Shown: positions 33,857 through 47,161 of the stretch, in pieces | How positions within the stretch are numbered: the first letter of the stretch is position 1 | Layout: each line of letters opens with the position of its first letter | Assembly: GCA_022393335.1 (NCBI GenBank) | Contig: JAJEKB010021543.1 | Location: 629,565 to 693,564 of the forward strand | From: Macrotrachela quadricornifera | Lineage: Eukaryota > Rotifera > Eurotatoria > Philodinida > Philodinidae | Length of the DNA: 64,000 nt | Reading direction: 5' to 3' | The notes under the pieces: model-generated | The model's input: the letters and a program-made list of their open reading frames with translations, nothing else | What the model was told of the DNA's origin: nothing | Database searches by the model: none | Made by a program: the position numbers and the translations under genes

Positions 33857-34717
33857 TTGTACTTTATATTAAACTACAGCATTCTATAGTTTTCTATCCA
33901 TCTTTTTTTCTTCACTCTTCTATATATTCAAGATCAAATACTCTAATATATTGAAAAATATTCATAAAACATGGCAATATTCTTGTTTAAAACTAGTTTT
34001 GAAGCATTTTGTCAACAACAACCAATCGAAATTTCTGAATTCCACACGAATTTTTCTAATAAAATATATACTTTAACTATGACATATTATATAGTGACAC
34101 CATCGATTTCTAACATGACTATATCAAGTTGAGAGTATATAACTGAAATCCATTAAAAGCCAAATTGGTTCACGACAAATTTCCTTGACCAAAGATTTTA
34201 TTGCTGAATTTAGTGAGTTTTAATCAAATTTAGAAGTCCTATAAGACTATCTACAACGTAACTCAATTTTTGGCCACTCGACCACACATACACTGTATAC
34301 CGAATATTAAAATAATCAAAGCTCTGGCATAATCTATCTGATAATCCATTTCAAAAACGACAATTTCATTGTGTTTTCAATCAGAAAAAAATATGGACAC
34401 TTGTTCAAAATGAGGTTCCAACATTTTTCAAACTAACAAATTTTACACAGGATGTAGAATATCCACAATGCAAACTTTCGAATAGATTAAGTTAATTGTT
34501 GTGCTGAATATTTCAATAGAAGTTGTTTTGAACTGTAAATTTGTTCTCTCAGAAGGTAAATATGTATTCGGCAACTGTAGTGTAGCGGCATCTTATGTCT
34601 ATATTTTCATTTGTTCATCAAAATGCAATGATTGTCATCATCATCATCAGAATGTATAGTAAAATAGTCAGTTAACTAAACTGAAGATTAAGACTGATAA
34701 TAAACAGAGTAACAATT
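33857..34717. other. Intergenic, nothing recognised
   Basis: AT-rich DNA between the SH3 gene and NBAS. A (TCA)n-like stretch lies at about 34635-34650. Confidence 0.4.
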
Positions 34718-37700
34718 ATGTCCCGTGAATTATTATTTGAATTAATTGAAAAAGCTCAATGGTCTTTTGAAAGAAAAGTTCATTCATCTGAAAAAGATAA
34801 ATCATGGACATTAGATAACAGTGAGTTTAGTTTATTTAAATAATTTTATTTTTAATAATTAATAAAATTTTTAGCTTTTAAAAAATGGTTTAGTTCATCA
34901 ATAAAACTTTCTCCAAATGCTGAAAGATTTCTTAAACAAACTGGAGATAAATCATCACCTATTTCACTTCATATCCCGTATGTTTAAAATTCTAATCAAC
35001 AAATACGAAAAAATCTAAATTCTATTAATATAGATCTAGTCGTTTGGCATTAATAATAAACAATAATATATGTGTAATATCACTTGTTACATCTGATGTT
35101 TTATTAGAAATTCCACTTGATTTAACTCGATCAGATGAATATAATTATTTAAATTGTATAGCTTGGTCTAATAATGGAAAATTATTAGCATATGGACATT
35201 GGTCAGGTAGTGTTTGTGTTTATTCATCAATTGATGGACAATTATTACATGAATTACCAAATAAATCGGTATTAAATTATTTTAATAAAAAGAAAAAAAA
35301 AGTTTCTTTCTTTTTTTTTAGTTAAGTCATAAGGAAGCTTCATTTGTAGAAATATGGTTTTCAGGAAGTGATGCATCTCAGTTTGTAGTTTAGAATTTAA
35401 TTTATTTTATATTTTACTTTGTTCTTTTCTAAATAATAGATTTATTGATTTATTATGTTTAAAACGAACTGGTGAATTAATTCGATATGTAATGAGTCGT
35501 GATGATATAGCATCATGTGCAGAAGAAAAATTTGATTTTAATATAAATTGTGCAATTATTGATTCAAATCAAAATCAAATTTATATTGTACCTTTTAATA
35601 CAAAATCAATTTTAGTTTGGAAAATTGTTGATACTAAACCATCTGTTATTAAAATAAAAGAAATTCTAGATGATGAAGAAGAAAATAATGATATTTATAT
35701 ATATGGTCTTGCTCTTTCACCAAATGAATCTTGTCTTGTAGCAATATTATCAGATCAATCAATTATTCTTTATCAAAATAATGATTATATTCGTTATTTA
35801 TCAAAAGTAAAAATTTTCTTTTTTGATTCGATTTTGTAAAATAGAATTTAAATTTTAGTTAAAAATAGATGAAAATCGATCATTTATTTGTGATTATAAT
35901 TATTGGGATAATAAAGTATGTTGTATGTTTTATTTTAAATTAAATAAATAATTATTAAATATAATTTAGACATTAATATTATTTTATTCAGATGGTTCAA
36001 TGAGTTTTCATGAAGGTATAGAAACATTAGAAGAATATCGTTATGTATCTGATCAATTAAAAAATTGGCCACGTCTTTGTCATCGTACATCTGATGAATT
36101 ATATTTAATTGATTGTCGAATAACAAAAATAAATGAAGATGATAATGAAGAAGAAAATTTAAATCTCATATCACGTTTATTTCGTTCATTAAAAGACTCA
36201 ACTGAATTAATTAATGAACGATTAATTTTAATTGAACATAGTGATCCTTGTCGTTTAATTGAAAATTTAATAACAACTGGTGAATATGGTGAAGCATTAC
36301 GTGTTTGTAAAGTATTTAATCGAACAGATTTAGCTGATCAAATTCATGAAAGAGAATTGCGTTTATCATCATCACAATTAGGTGCACATTTAACAAGAAT
36401 TCGTTCACGTTTACATGTTCTTCAATTATGTACAACGATTTTATATCCAACATGGGATGAACAATATCAGTTAATACAATTTGGATTGAATCAAGCAACA
36501 AGAAAACAATTATTTAATAATTTATATTATTCAGATCAACCATTTTCACAATCAATTCATGATGAAAATTTATATTTAAAAGATGTTCAAGAAAAAATAA
36601 TACCATTAAATATTCCACAAAAACAAATATTACTTTATAGAAGAAAACTTTTAGATGAAAAAAGAAAATTATGTTTATATGATGATTTGATGAAAAAATA
36701 TAAAATATTTCAACAATATCAATCAAATATTTATGAAAAATTTCGAGAATGGGATTATAAACAAATTGCTTTAAGATGTGCTAGAGTAAGATAATCTTAG
36801 AAAATATTTTCATATGTTTACTAAATCAACTTTTCTGACATGAGACAAAACAATAAACGATTTTAGTCAGATCTATCATGTAGTTTAAATCTGTAATAAA
36901 TTTTATTGTCGTTTAGGAAGGACATTTAAATGGTTTACGATTAGTCTTAGAACGTGCAATTCCAGCTATAGTATCTATTGATATATTATCAATATTAAAT
37001 GAAATTCCTGAAAGAATATCATTATCTGAATATGAAGATTTAATTCCAAAATATTCTTCAATTGAAGAAAAAGAATTTGATCGAAAAGAAAATGATTGGA
37101 GTGATGAATTTATCTCATCAACTGAAGAAATTAAACAAGAAATAGATCGATCAGTATTTATTCAATGGTATAATGAAAGAATTCATTCATTTGAATCCTA
37201 TGGTTTTATAGAAAATGCTCTTCAATTATGTAAATATGCATATGATATTGAAAATTTTCAAGAATTTTCTTTACTTTATAATAATCTTAATCTTGAATTA
37301 TTATTAAATAAAGCATGTGATCAAGATTTAACATTAAAACAAATAAAAGATATAACAGAAGAAGATATATTTGAATTAATATTAACATTTAAATATGATT
37401 TTAATCAAGATGATATTGATAAACGTATTGAACAAATATTATTACCATCTATGAAATTAATATCTCAATCAAATGAATATTTAAAAAAAAATTTAATTAA
37501 AAAATTACAAAATGGTTTAGATATATATCCAATAATACGTTCATTTAAATTAAAATCAATATTTAAACAAAATGAATTTGATCAATTAATTAAAGAATTA
37601 ATTTTAAATGTTAATTCAATAAATCAAATATCAATATGTCAACAATTATTAACATTAATGAATGATAAACAAGATTTAGAATATATTATTGAGTAAGATT

Positions 37701-40700
37701 TTAATGAAGAATTTCTCTTGTTTTTTTTTATTTTAGAAATTTTTATTTTTTAGATCATGTAGAATTTTTATCAAATGGTCAGTTCGAATGATTCCATCAG
37801 AAATGATTAGAATTATAGTAAGTTTAAAAATTTCTTCTCTTTTAATTAAATAATAAAATTATATATAAAAAAAAAGGAATCAGAAGAATCATTATCGAAT
37901 GCAATTGTTCTTCTTATACAATCAGCAATTAAAGAAGAGTAAGTTGTTATATACAAGTCAATGGAAGTCTTCGCCTTTTTAGAATTTTTGAAAATATTCC
38001 ATTGTGTAGATGTATCTATAACAATCTGGTTATTAATATGATATAAACTTTCTATATCTTACATTTTGACTTGATCTCAACAGAGCCTAGCACTTCAACA
38101 CTGACAAGGAAACATTTCCAAGTTTTCAACTTGGATCAGTTATATTTTGCTTCTATATCGTTCAGACTTCATGATAGTTTACCTAGTTATTGTTATTCTA
38201 AGGCGGAGACTTTTATACATTATAATCATTAAATTCCAACTAAAAAAAATAAATTTAAAATTTTTTAAGAATGAATAAAATAAATATTTCAACTGGTAAT
38301 GAACTATATCATGATATTGAACAAATATCTCGTCATCGTTTATCATCACAAGCACTTTCAAATGTAAAAAGAAAATGAAATTCTGAAATTAACTTAAAAT
38401 ATTATTATTTTTTTTTTTAATAATTTAGTTATTTATTTCAAGTCTATTAAAATCTGATAGTATTGAATGTTTTCAAATTGTTCGTTCAATTTTATCACGT
38501 ATTCATATTCCATTAATTATTCAAGCAGCAACAGATTATATTGATTCAGCAAAAAATGGACAAGATAAAAATATTATTCTTGCAAAGTAAAATAACACAA
38601 ATAAAAAAATAATATTATATATTTATTTAAATTTTCATATTATTAGACATTGTTTGGATTTAATTGATGATTCATCATTAGTAGTAAATGAAAGAAATTT
38701 AATTGAATCACAAAATATTTGTGATTTTTTTCATTATTCAATAACACCTCTTGAAAGTAAATAATTTATATTAATGAATACTATTTTATATTTATTTATA
38801 TTTATCTAGTTCGTCGTCATCCAAATCCAATGCAAATTATTCCTGCAATTCTTAATTCAAATCCTCAAGCTTATAAAAATACAAGCAAAGTATAAAATGA
38901 TTTATTATTCTTATAAATTAACAAATTTTTTTTTTTAGTTAATTTCTTTAGCATTAAATCTTCAAACTGGAAATAAACAAGATAAAAAAGATCAATGTAT
39001 GCTTTATATTGCTGAACATTGTCTTAAAGTAATTTATTTTCTTATTTAAATACAAAAAATAATTTTTCAACAAATATCAGAAATTAAGTTGTAGAAAATC
39101 ATTTTTCTCACCTATATCAAACTACCAACTGTCTTAAATTGAAATTGAGGCTTGCCAATCATAGTCTAACAGGATGAGTCCTATCACCGATAAAATATTG
39201 TTAACATCATTGATAAAGTTTATTATAATCAAGATCGATTTCTTGTAAAAAAAAGCTATACAATTATTTTTTATTTGTATTTAAAAGATCAATGATTTAA
39301 ATATGTGTTGGGAATTATGTTCATATTTAGTTGAAGAAAATTATAGTTTATCATGGAAATGTTGTTGGGCATTAATTAATAAAAATTCAACATATATTAA
39401 TGAATCAATATTATCATTTATTAGTCTTCATTGTGATAAAATACTTTTGGATGATGTTTTAAAGAAATCGATTTTTATTCGAGATCATCAATCAATACCA
39501 AATGTTTGTTTTAATTTTTAAATGTATTTTCTTTTTTGTGTTTGAATTAAAAATGTTTAATTTTTAGGAAGGATATCAATTAACATCAACATATTCATAT
39601 TATTCGAATTCATTTTATGATAGAAATTATTTTCAACAGGTATTTTTCTCTTTTTTTTTCTAATTTTATTTTTCTATATAATATATTTAGATGGAATTAA
39701 AAGAAATTCCATTATTAAAATCTCCACCAATTGGTAAGTGATTAAAAAAAATGTAATAAAATCGATAAAATAAATAAAAATTATTTTAGATGAAAAAGAT
39801 GCAATAAAATATGTTAATATTGATACACCATTATTTATTATGGTTTATTTAGCATCAAATACAAATGTAAGTTTGATTTTGATTGAGAGAATAACATTCA
39901 AACCTCTTGAAAGTGAGGTAATAATCGGAGATGTGAGTGTAGGCGAAACCATAGATGATATTTAGGTGTTTGTGAGATTCTGAAACCGATCTGAGTGTCA
40001 ATCAGGTCAACACTCATCCGGCACCTGCAGCCATTGTCTTATCCACAGGAAGAGCCTCACAGTTTGTTTTTCATGATAAAATCGTTTACTTCCCTTTTTA
40101 AATTTTAGAATGATATTTTAATTGCAAAAGATAATGAATATGCATTACAATTATCTATATATTGTCAATCATTAATGAAAAGTTCAATTCCTCGTAATTT
40201 TAATGCAATACCATCTTCAATAATCGATAAAAAATTTATTGAAAATAATGAAAATTTTACTCGTTTAATACAAAATCGTCAATATTCAGTATTAAATCAA
40301 TTAGATAATTCAATTGATTTAAATCGTTTTGAAAATGATAGTGAATATCGTCATTTAACAATTCTTGGTTTATTTATGTGTGATAATCCATCATTTGAAT
40401 ATGCTGAACAATTAGCAATTAAATATAATATATCAATTGATGAATGTCATCATTCATATTTTGAATATTTATTAACAAATTCAAATTTATCATTAAATGA
40501 AATACGAAAAAAATTAAAACCATTTTTAAATTCTGAAAGACTTAAAAAAAATCGACAAATTAAATTAGATTTAGTTAAACGTTTACATTCAAATGTATTT
40601 CCATTTATTGATGGAAAAGATTATGAACGTTTAAAACTTTTTTATGATATTAAAAAATCATTAGGAGATTTAACACATGCACAAAAACATATTCAAGCTA

Positions 40701-43442
40701 TTCAACAATTAACAAATATTCTTAATAATGGTAATTTTATTTAAAACTTCCTTATCATGAAATTTGTTCGCAGGTTCACGTCTTGACTAGGAAAGTTTCA
40801 TTATACGATAGCAATGAAAAACCTTGAATGTCATCGCTTGTATAAGGTATTAGATACTACAGTTTACATGGCTCAGTACGATGATTTTTGAAAAAAAACG
40901 CTGTCCCACAACTCCCGTAAACGATACTCAAGCTTCCTATTGTTTGTTTAACGGAGTTCGGACTCAGTATCCATTCAACAAACTCAGACAGGATCGACTA
41001 TCTGTATAATTCCTCAAGTGTTTTTCGAGAGTATACAAATGACCTTGAAAATATTGTATTCAAACTTACCATAGCCCGTTTTGAAATCTATTCTTTTAGT
41101 TTATTTCTACGTTCCGTTAACAACCCAAAAAAATTAAAAAAATTATTTTATTCTATTTAGATTTTGATTATAAATTATTTCTTTCATCTCCTGAATCATT
41201 TATTGAAAAATATTCAAATGATTCAAATATAATTAATCTTGGTCTAGCACTTGATCAAGTTAAAATATCATCAACATTTATCATAACATCAAGTTGGATA
41301 TATTCATATTATTTACATTATAATCCATTATCATTATTAATATTTGATTTATTAAATCGAATAACATTATATGAAGATTTTAATTCAGTTATTAATTATT
41401 TAATATCATTAAGAAATGTTCTTTCAATTAATAAACGTATTGAAATAATTGAATTTTCAATAAAATTAATTGATTCTAAAGAAGATGAACAATGGAAAAC
41501 ATTAGAAGATATATTAAATAAATATTTAAAAAAACTTGAAATTTTATTTAAATTTTCATCAGATTATTCACAAGATGAATTAAATCAATTAGATCAATGT
41601 CAAATAATTGAAGAACAAGAAGAAATTTTATCTAATATATTAAGTAAACATGGACAATTTAATTTAATTATTTATTTAAAAAAAAATCTTTTTGATGAAA
41701 TTTCAATTAATCAAATATTACAATTAACTATTGAAAAAATTAGTCAAAAGATAAAGTATATATAAATATAAAATAAAAATTAATTTTTTTTTATTAATTT
41801 TCATTTGATAGATCTGGTGATGAAGATAGTTATTTAAAATTAGATACTTTATTAGAAAGTATATCATTGGATGATGTTGATGAAAAAGAATTATTTTCAT
41901 GTTTACAAAAAATGTGTCGTTCGGAAATAATTGATCGACGTGTTAGATATAAATTAATTGATAAACTTGATCGAGTAATAGAATTAGAATTTCTTTTTTT
42001 TTATTAAATATTAATAATTTTTAAATTAGATGTTTGATAAACAAAATCTTCAATCAGATGATCTTTTATTATTTGAACAATATCGTTTATCAACTTTACT
42101 TTCATCATTTGATTTATTTATTGAAGTAATTTTTATTTTTAAAATAAATATTTATTTTTTATTATTTAATAGTTAAAAAAAGAAGATATTGAAACTGATG
42201 AAAATCGATGTAATCTTTTTCAAAAATATCTTTTACAAGCTAAAAGAAATATTCATTTTGAATCTCTTATTCAAATTCTTAATAATATTTGGTCAAAAGA
42301 ACAAATTAATAATATGAAAGGGTTAAATTATTTATTAAATTGAAATTTTCATTTTATTATTTTTTTATATTTTTTAGATCACATGATTTAACTTTAAAAA
42401 ATGAATTAATTTTAACAATGATTGAAAAAGATAGTGAATGGGAAAGAATATTAACAGAAAATATCATTCAATTTGATGAAGAAGTATGTCAGAAAATCCG
42501 TTGTTTCTTCCTTGAAGAGACTTCATCTTAGTTTTAGTTGGTTCGGTTGTTCTGAGTACGAACAATAACAAAAAGAAGAAAACTTTTGTGTGTTTTTGCT
42601 TGAAATAAAGTAGCCTGTGGTCGATGAAAAAAAATTATATATATTTTTTGTTCTCTCGGTTAATCCTCACTGAGTCATTATTTGAAAAATGAACTGTCTC
42701 AAGATGAATAAATGCTATTAATTCGTTTTTGCCAGCAATATGAGATATGTGATTCGAACCATATATTTAAAATACATTTCTCAAGAATGCTGCATATATT
42801 CGTTTGATAAATATGTCGCAGTTTAATGTTTCATACATTATGTTGCAAAGTGAGACACATTTTACATTACTATTAAGAATGTGAATAAATCTAGAACTAC
42901 ATAAGAGATTAATCAGAAAAATAAATAGAATTGAATGAATATTAATTTGTGTGAGAATGATACAAATGTTTTATATTTAAAATTAATTTAGGAAATGAAT
43001 TCATTAATAGAATATTTATATAATTCAAAAGATCTGACATCATATGCATATAAATTATGGTTAATACATCCAATATCATCATTAGTTGATTTATTATTTC
43101 GATCTCCGGTAGATTATTATTTTTATTTATTTAATTTATTAAAAGAAAATATTTTTTTTTATTATTTAGTCTGAATTAATGTTTGATAAAAAATTTTTAT
43201 TAATGTCAATTGAACACAATCGTATTAGTGATTTATTAACAATTAATCCATTATTATTTGATTATTATTTAAATGGAAATTTATCGAATGATGATAAACA
43301 TAAAGTTTTAAATCAACTTAAAGATAATAACGAATTTCTTTTACAAATCGCTCAATTATTTATATATAAAGAAGATTATTCATCATATATATCATTTGGT
43401 CTTATTATTGATACTATAGAAAAATATTTTTTAAATAAATAA
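34718..43442 (+). CDS. NBAS: NBAS orthologue (Sec39-domain subunit of the NRZ tethering complex), 27 exons
   Basis: NBAS works with RINT1 and ZW10 at the ER to tether Golgi-derived COPI vesicles, and takes part in nonsense-mediated decay in animals. I resolve 27 exons with matching phases and GT..AG borders. The coding length is 5703 nt, or 1900 aa (human about 2370 aa). The N-terminus is a beta-propeller: NCIAWSNNGKLLAYGHWSGS corresponds to the human RVAWSYDCTLLAYAESTGT. The middle and C-terminus are helical (Sec39), with YEEALRVCKVF-like and HCLDLIDDSS blocks and SNVFPFIDGKDYERLKLFYD matching the human YPTIGGFDHERLQYYF. Key exons: 34718-34820, 35970-36785, 36917-37692, 40109-40730, 41161-41755, 43170-43442. 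Most introns are 46-60 nt; those after exons 7, 10, 15, 19, 20 and 25 are 131-508 nt. The stop is only 71 bp before kish-B. Confidence 0.88.
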
Positions 43443-43463
43443 ACATCAGTTTTTATTGTTTCT

Positions 43464-43475
43464 TTTTCTTTTCAG
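43464..43475 (+). promoter_or_regulatory. Strong 3' splice site between NBAS and kish-B (candidate spliced-leader acceptor)
   Basis: TTTTTCTTTTCAG lies 22 nt after the NBAS stop and 38 nt before the kish-B ATG, with no GT donor of usable size between stop and acceptor. Bdelloid rotifers are known to use spliced-leader trans-splicing, so this is a natural SL addition site for a downstream cistron. A cis intron reaching back into NBAS is the alternative. Confidence 0.5.
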
Positions 43476-43513
43476 ATATATTTATTAAAAAGCAAATTAA
43501 ATAAAGAAAAAAA

Positions 43514-43854
43514 ATGGTTAATGGTGAATTTTTAATATTGAAAAAACAATTTTTTTTTTTAAATTAATTTATATTTATTTTAGCATATTCATTTGATGGT
43601 ATAATTGTCTTTGTTTTATTGATAATTTGTACATGTGGTTATATGCGTCGTGTACCAAAATTACGCGAATGGTTTTTTTCGGAAAAGAAAGGATTTGCTG
43701 GAATATTTTATAAAGGTTTACTTTTTTGTTTTTATTTATTTCAATTGTTGCCTTTTTTTATTTATTTTCAGCGTCAATTATTGGTACACGTCTTTCTGTT
43801 TTTGTCTCAATCTCATGCGTTGTTATGGCTTTTTGGCTTATATTTTTACGATAA
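43514..43854 (+). CDS. TMEM167B: TMEM167B / kish-B orthologue, 74 aa, three exons
   Basis: Tiny two-span Golgi membrane protein of the kish family, involved in the early secretory pathway. Exons are 43514-43523, 43584-43715 and 43772-43854; the first codes for only three residues plus one base. The joined protein has exactly the human length (74 aa). It contains [20 protein letters not shown] (first helix), [30 protein letters not shown] and a second helix [13 protein letters not shown] at the very C-terminus. Compared with human kish-B, SEKKG and IGTRL are conserved, which separates it from kish-A. It starts 71 bp after NBAS on the same strand; both genes serve ER-Golgi traffic, and the pair may be co-transcribed. 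Confidence 0.88.
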
Positions 43855-44640
43855 AGACATTTTTTTTTCATGTGATTCAATAAAATATTCATTTTACGTT
43901 AAATCCACATTTGTGATGAACAATTAAATTTCTGTTCTGTATTTTATATAGATAGAAATTAGGACTTTTTATGAAACTCATACTTTTTTTTTCGGAACAA
44001 ATAAATAATATGCTATATGGGAACTTCAGTTGAAACTCCTTAAAATACCATTTTACAATAAGTATTTTAAAGAAAGAAAATTTCGTCATATTTACTATTC
44101 TCATATTATACAGAAAATTTAGAGCATTCTAGATACAGGTAGCCCTATCTATGAGCAAAATTTCAGTTCAAGACACTATTCTTCGATTTGTTAGAGTATA
44201 TGTAGATTCAACAATAAAATAAATATGATATTTATTCACTAAGATACATTGAAGAAGGTATTTCATATAAGGAAATTTCCTCCAATTTGAACGACCGATT
44301 GTTTTCTGTTCGTCTATGAAAGGCAGTTTCTAAAACGGAAGGAAAAAAGCTGGAGGAATTTTAGTGGAATTGAACAACAAAGGAATCAATTATGTTAGAA
44401 ATGTAATCCGTAAAGTTCTTCCTTACTAAATAGTATCGATTGCTTTTCGCGTAAAAAGAGAGAAATTCTTTTAAATAAAACAGGCAGAAGAAATGAATTC
44501 ACTTGAAAATATTAGACTTTAATGACTACTTGAAAAAAAATATATATATTCATCACTTATTATCGAGCGTTTTATTGACTAATTAATATTCTTGAAAATT
44601 ATGTTTAAGAAAACAATTAATACACTTCTTAATAGGTGTC
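43855..44640. other. Intergenic, nothing recognised
   Basis: AT-rich DNA without a supported gene. It ends at the X-box upstream of CFAP90. Confidence 0.4.
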
Positions 44641-44653
44641 GTTGCTAAGCAAC
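44641..44653 (+). promoter_or_regulatory. X-box (RFX-factor site) of the CFAP90 promoter
   Basis: GTTGCTAAGCAAC is a perfect palindrome around its centre and fits the RFX half-site pair GTTGCY / RGCAAC. It lies 51 bp upstream of the CFAP90 ATG. X-boxes close to the start codon mark ciliary genes in many animals. Confidence 0.75.
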
Positions 44654-44703
44654 ACTCTACCAAAGATTAAAGGTAAAAAACAACGTTTGAAGTCATTTGA
44701 ATA

Positions 44704-45248
44704 ATGTCTTCCAGCCCTTTAAAACATATTCATATTGAAACACCATATAATCAATTTGATTTAAATGGATATACATGTGAATTATCGGCAAATGCATTCG
44801 TTCCACCAACAAGACGAACACAACCTAAAGAAAGAAATTATTTTAATTCACATAAAGAAGTAAGAAATTTATTTTATAAATAAAAAATAAAAAAATATTT
44901 TTTTCGTATCATTAGACAAAACCATCATCAATTTATGATCAAATATTTCAAATAAAATATGATTTTAATCCAAAAGCACATCGAGATGATCGACAACATT
45001 CAAAATTTATTGGATTAAATCAATCAAAAGAAGTTTAATTAATTAATTAAAAATTAATTTTAAATAAATATTTTTATATTATATAGGAAGACGATAAACC
45101 ATATCCAACTCGATCATCAGCTGAATATGGTCGTAGACATGATCAACCAATTGATATTAATGATCGATCTCATGTACGAATTGGACATGTTAAAAATGAA
45201 TTCTATCGAAATAATGGAGGTGTTGATCAAAAACCTATTAAATTGTAA
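44704..45248 (+). CDS. CFAP90: CFAP90 (C5orf49)-like cilia- and flagella-associated protein, 144 aa
   Basis: Three exons (44704-44859, 44916-45032, 45087-45248), all phase 0, give 144 aa; human C5orf49/CFAP90 is about the same size. Landmarks resembling the family are SIYDQIF, AHRDDRQHSKFIGL, SSAEYGRRHDQPID and GHVKNEFYRNNG. The human counterpart is an axonemal microtubule inner protein of motile cilia. There is no signal peptide or membrane segment. The strong X-box just upstream supports a ciliary role. The assignment rests on recalled motifs; the length and the order of the blocks agree. Confidence 0.7.
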
Positions 45249-47161
45249 TAAAAAAAACCTTTTTTTTTTACATAATACTATGCAAAAATAAACAAATTCG
45301 AACTCTTCCTTTTCGAAAATCTTTTCGGATGATTTTCATTTATCAGAATTTTAAAAATAAATCATGTATGATGAAATACATACATGTGATTTATTTGTTT
45401 ATAACTTATATATATGTATAAGTGACTAATATTTCTTCTACAAATATGTCTGTTGTTCGCGATGAATCATCTGTTTTTTTATCTTATGTTGTTCATAATT
45501 GTCCGTTCTTTATAGTTCGTATTTTTTATCTCCAATGGCCAAGAAATTTCATCTGACGTGAAGTCATCAAGAAATCCAGAGAGTTTACACATCAGATATT
45601 TAATGAATGAATGAATAGGAATTTTGTTTGAGACAGTTCTCTTTCTCTTTAAAAAACGACTGAAGCATGGAAAAAACGTAGAGCTATAAAATAACCTTAA
45701 TTCTAGTTGAACTGGAAACAAACTTCAGTCTACGTCGTACCCCTTTACTGTTATATTTAAATGACTAAGAATGCATTTTTAAACATAAACTTTAAGGAAA
45801 ATTAATTGACTTGGGACAGCTGAAGCAAATAAATTCGTGATTAGCATGATATCTTCCATAAAATACATCAGTTTCAAAATATTTCTATAGTTAGAATATT
45901 TATAAATACTTGTTTGTAATAGAAATATAATCAAATGAGTAACGAGACAAGTCTTACGATGTTAACTGAAAGGCACAAATGTACTTTCCGAACTATCACA
46001 CAACTAAGAATAAATGAGTGAAAAATAACGTAGCTTCTCGATCAATGGATAAAACTTATCGACATAAATCATATATTTTCCTATAGATGAAAATAAGTGT
46101 AATTGCATCAACAGGTTTCAGTAAATGGTGTAATTTCAAGAAATAGATGAATTTATTCATGATCTCAATAAAACGAACCGCCATCGATTTTAGACAATAC
46201 ATATGTCACTGGAAGTAAGCTAATCATTTCAATGTAATTAATACTAAACATACGAAATGAATTTCAAATTAAAAATGTTCTTCTTTTTAGCTAGTTGATG
46301 TTGAAGATTAATTACTCAATGATAATAGTCCAATTGGTATACCATTAAACTGTTATTCTACTGCCAACTATCTTTGCATAAACATAAACCCATAAACAAA
46401 CAAACAAACTTGAACAATATTTTCCCAATTTCTCCACCGATGTTTAGATATCAGCTGTCATAACACCTATATTTATATCAGTTATCAAACAAGAAATTTT
46501 TTAATTATTTATCTTCAGAATGAGCAAGTGTAATTCGCATAACGTGATATCTTATACTATTACCAAACGATGGTGAGACTTGACGTCCTTGAGCAATCTG
46601 TATAACGTCGTACATAAAGCTATTCTCTCATCTTATCTCAAATCTTTATTGTCGTGACTACACGTCATGATAAGCTTTAGATCATGCTCTTGTTGATTTT
46701 TTTATACATTTACGTGTCTATGTTTCTTTGCTGTGTATTAATATCATCAACTGAATGAAGCATTTTTGTATACTTTTGTTGATATGAAGTAGCAAGTGAG
46801 TAAGTGATGTCCAATGTTAGTAAAAAGTATTATTTTCCTTCACATTCATTCGATATTCTTTTGCAATAGAAGACCAAGGATATTATATGTTTTTATCATC
46901 ACATTACTAAAAGAGATAAATAACATCTAGTCACACAATACTGAGAACTTCAAGTAGTTTACTATTACTTGATGAATTATTTTCAAAAAATAATAGATCT
47001 TGTTTACCAACGTTTTATTGTTAAGTAAATAAAAAAACAAAGTATAAGATGTTAATTGACAAATAAAACTCATGCTCACAAAATATATCCAGCTATAATT
47101 TCGACAAATATTCATAAATCTAATACATTAAAATGAGTATTTGTCTTTAAGAATAATATTC
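45249..47161. other. Intergenic, nothing recognised
   Basis: About 1.9 kb of AT-rich DNA between convergent genes. Short frames on both strands, none with coding character. Confidence 0.45.

Noticed and set aside
43619..43927. 102-aa ORF overlapping kish-B
   Set aside because: It is the kish-B frame read through intron 2 without splicing; the three-exon model gives the exact family length.
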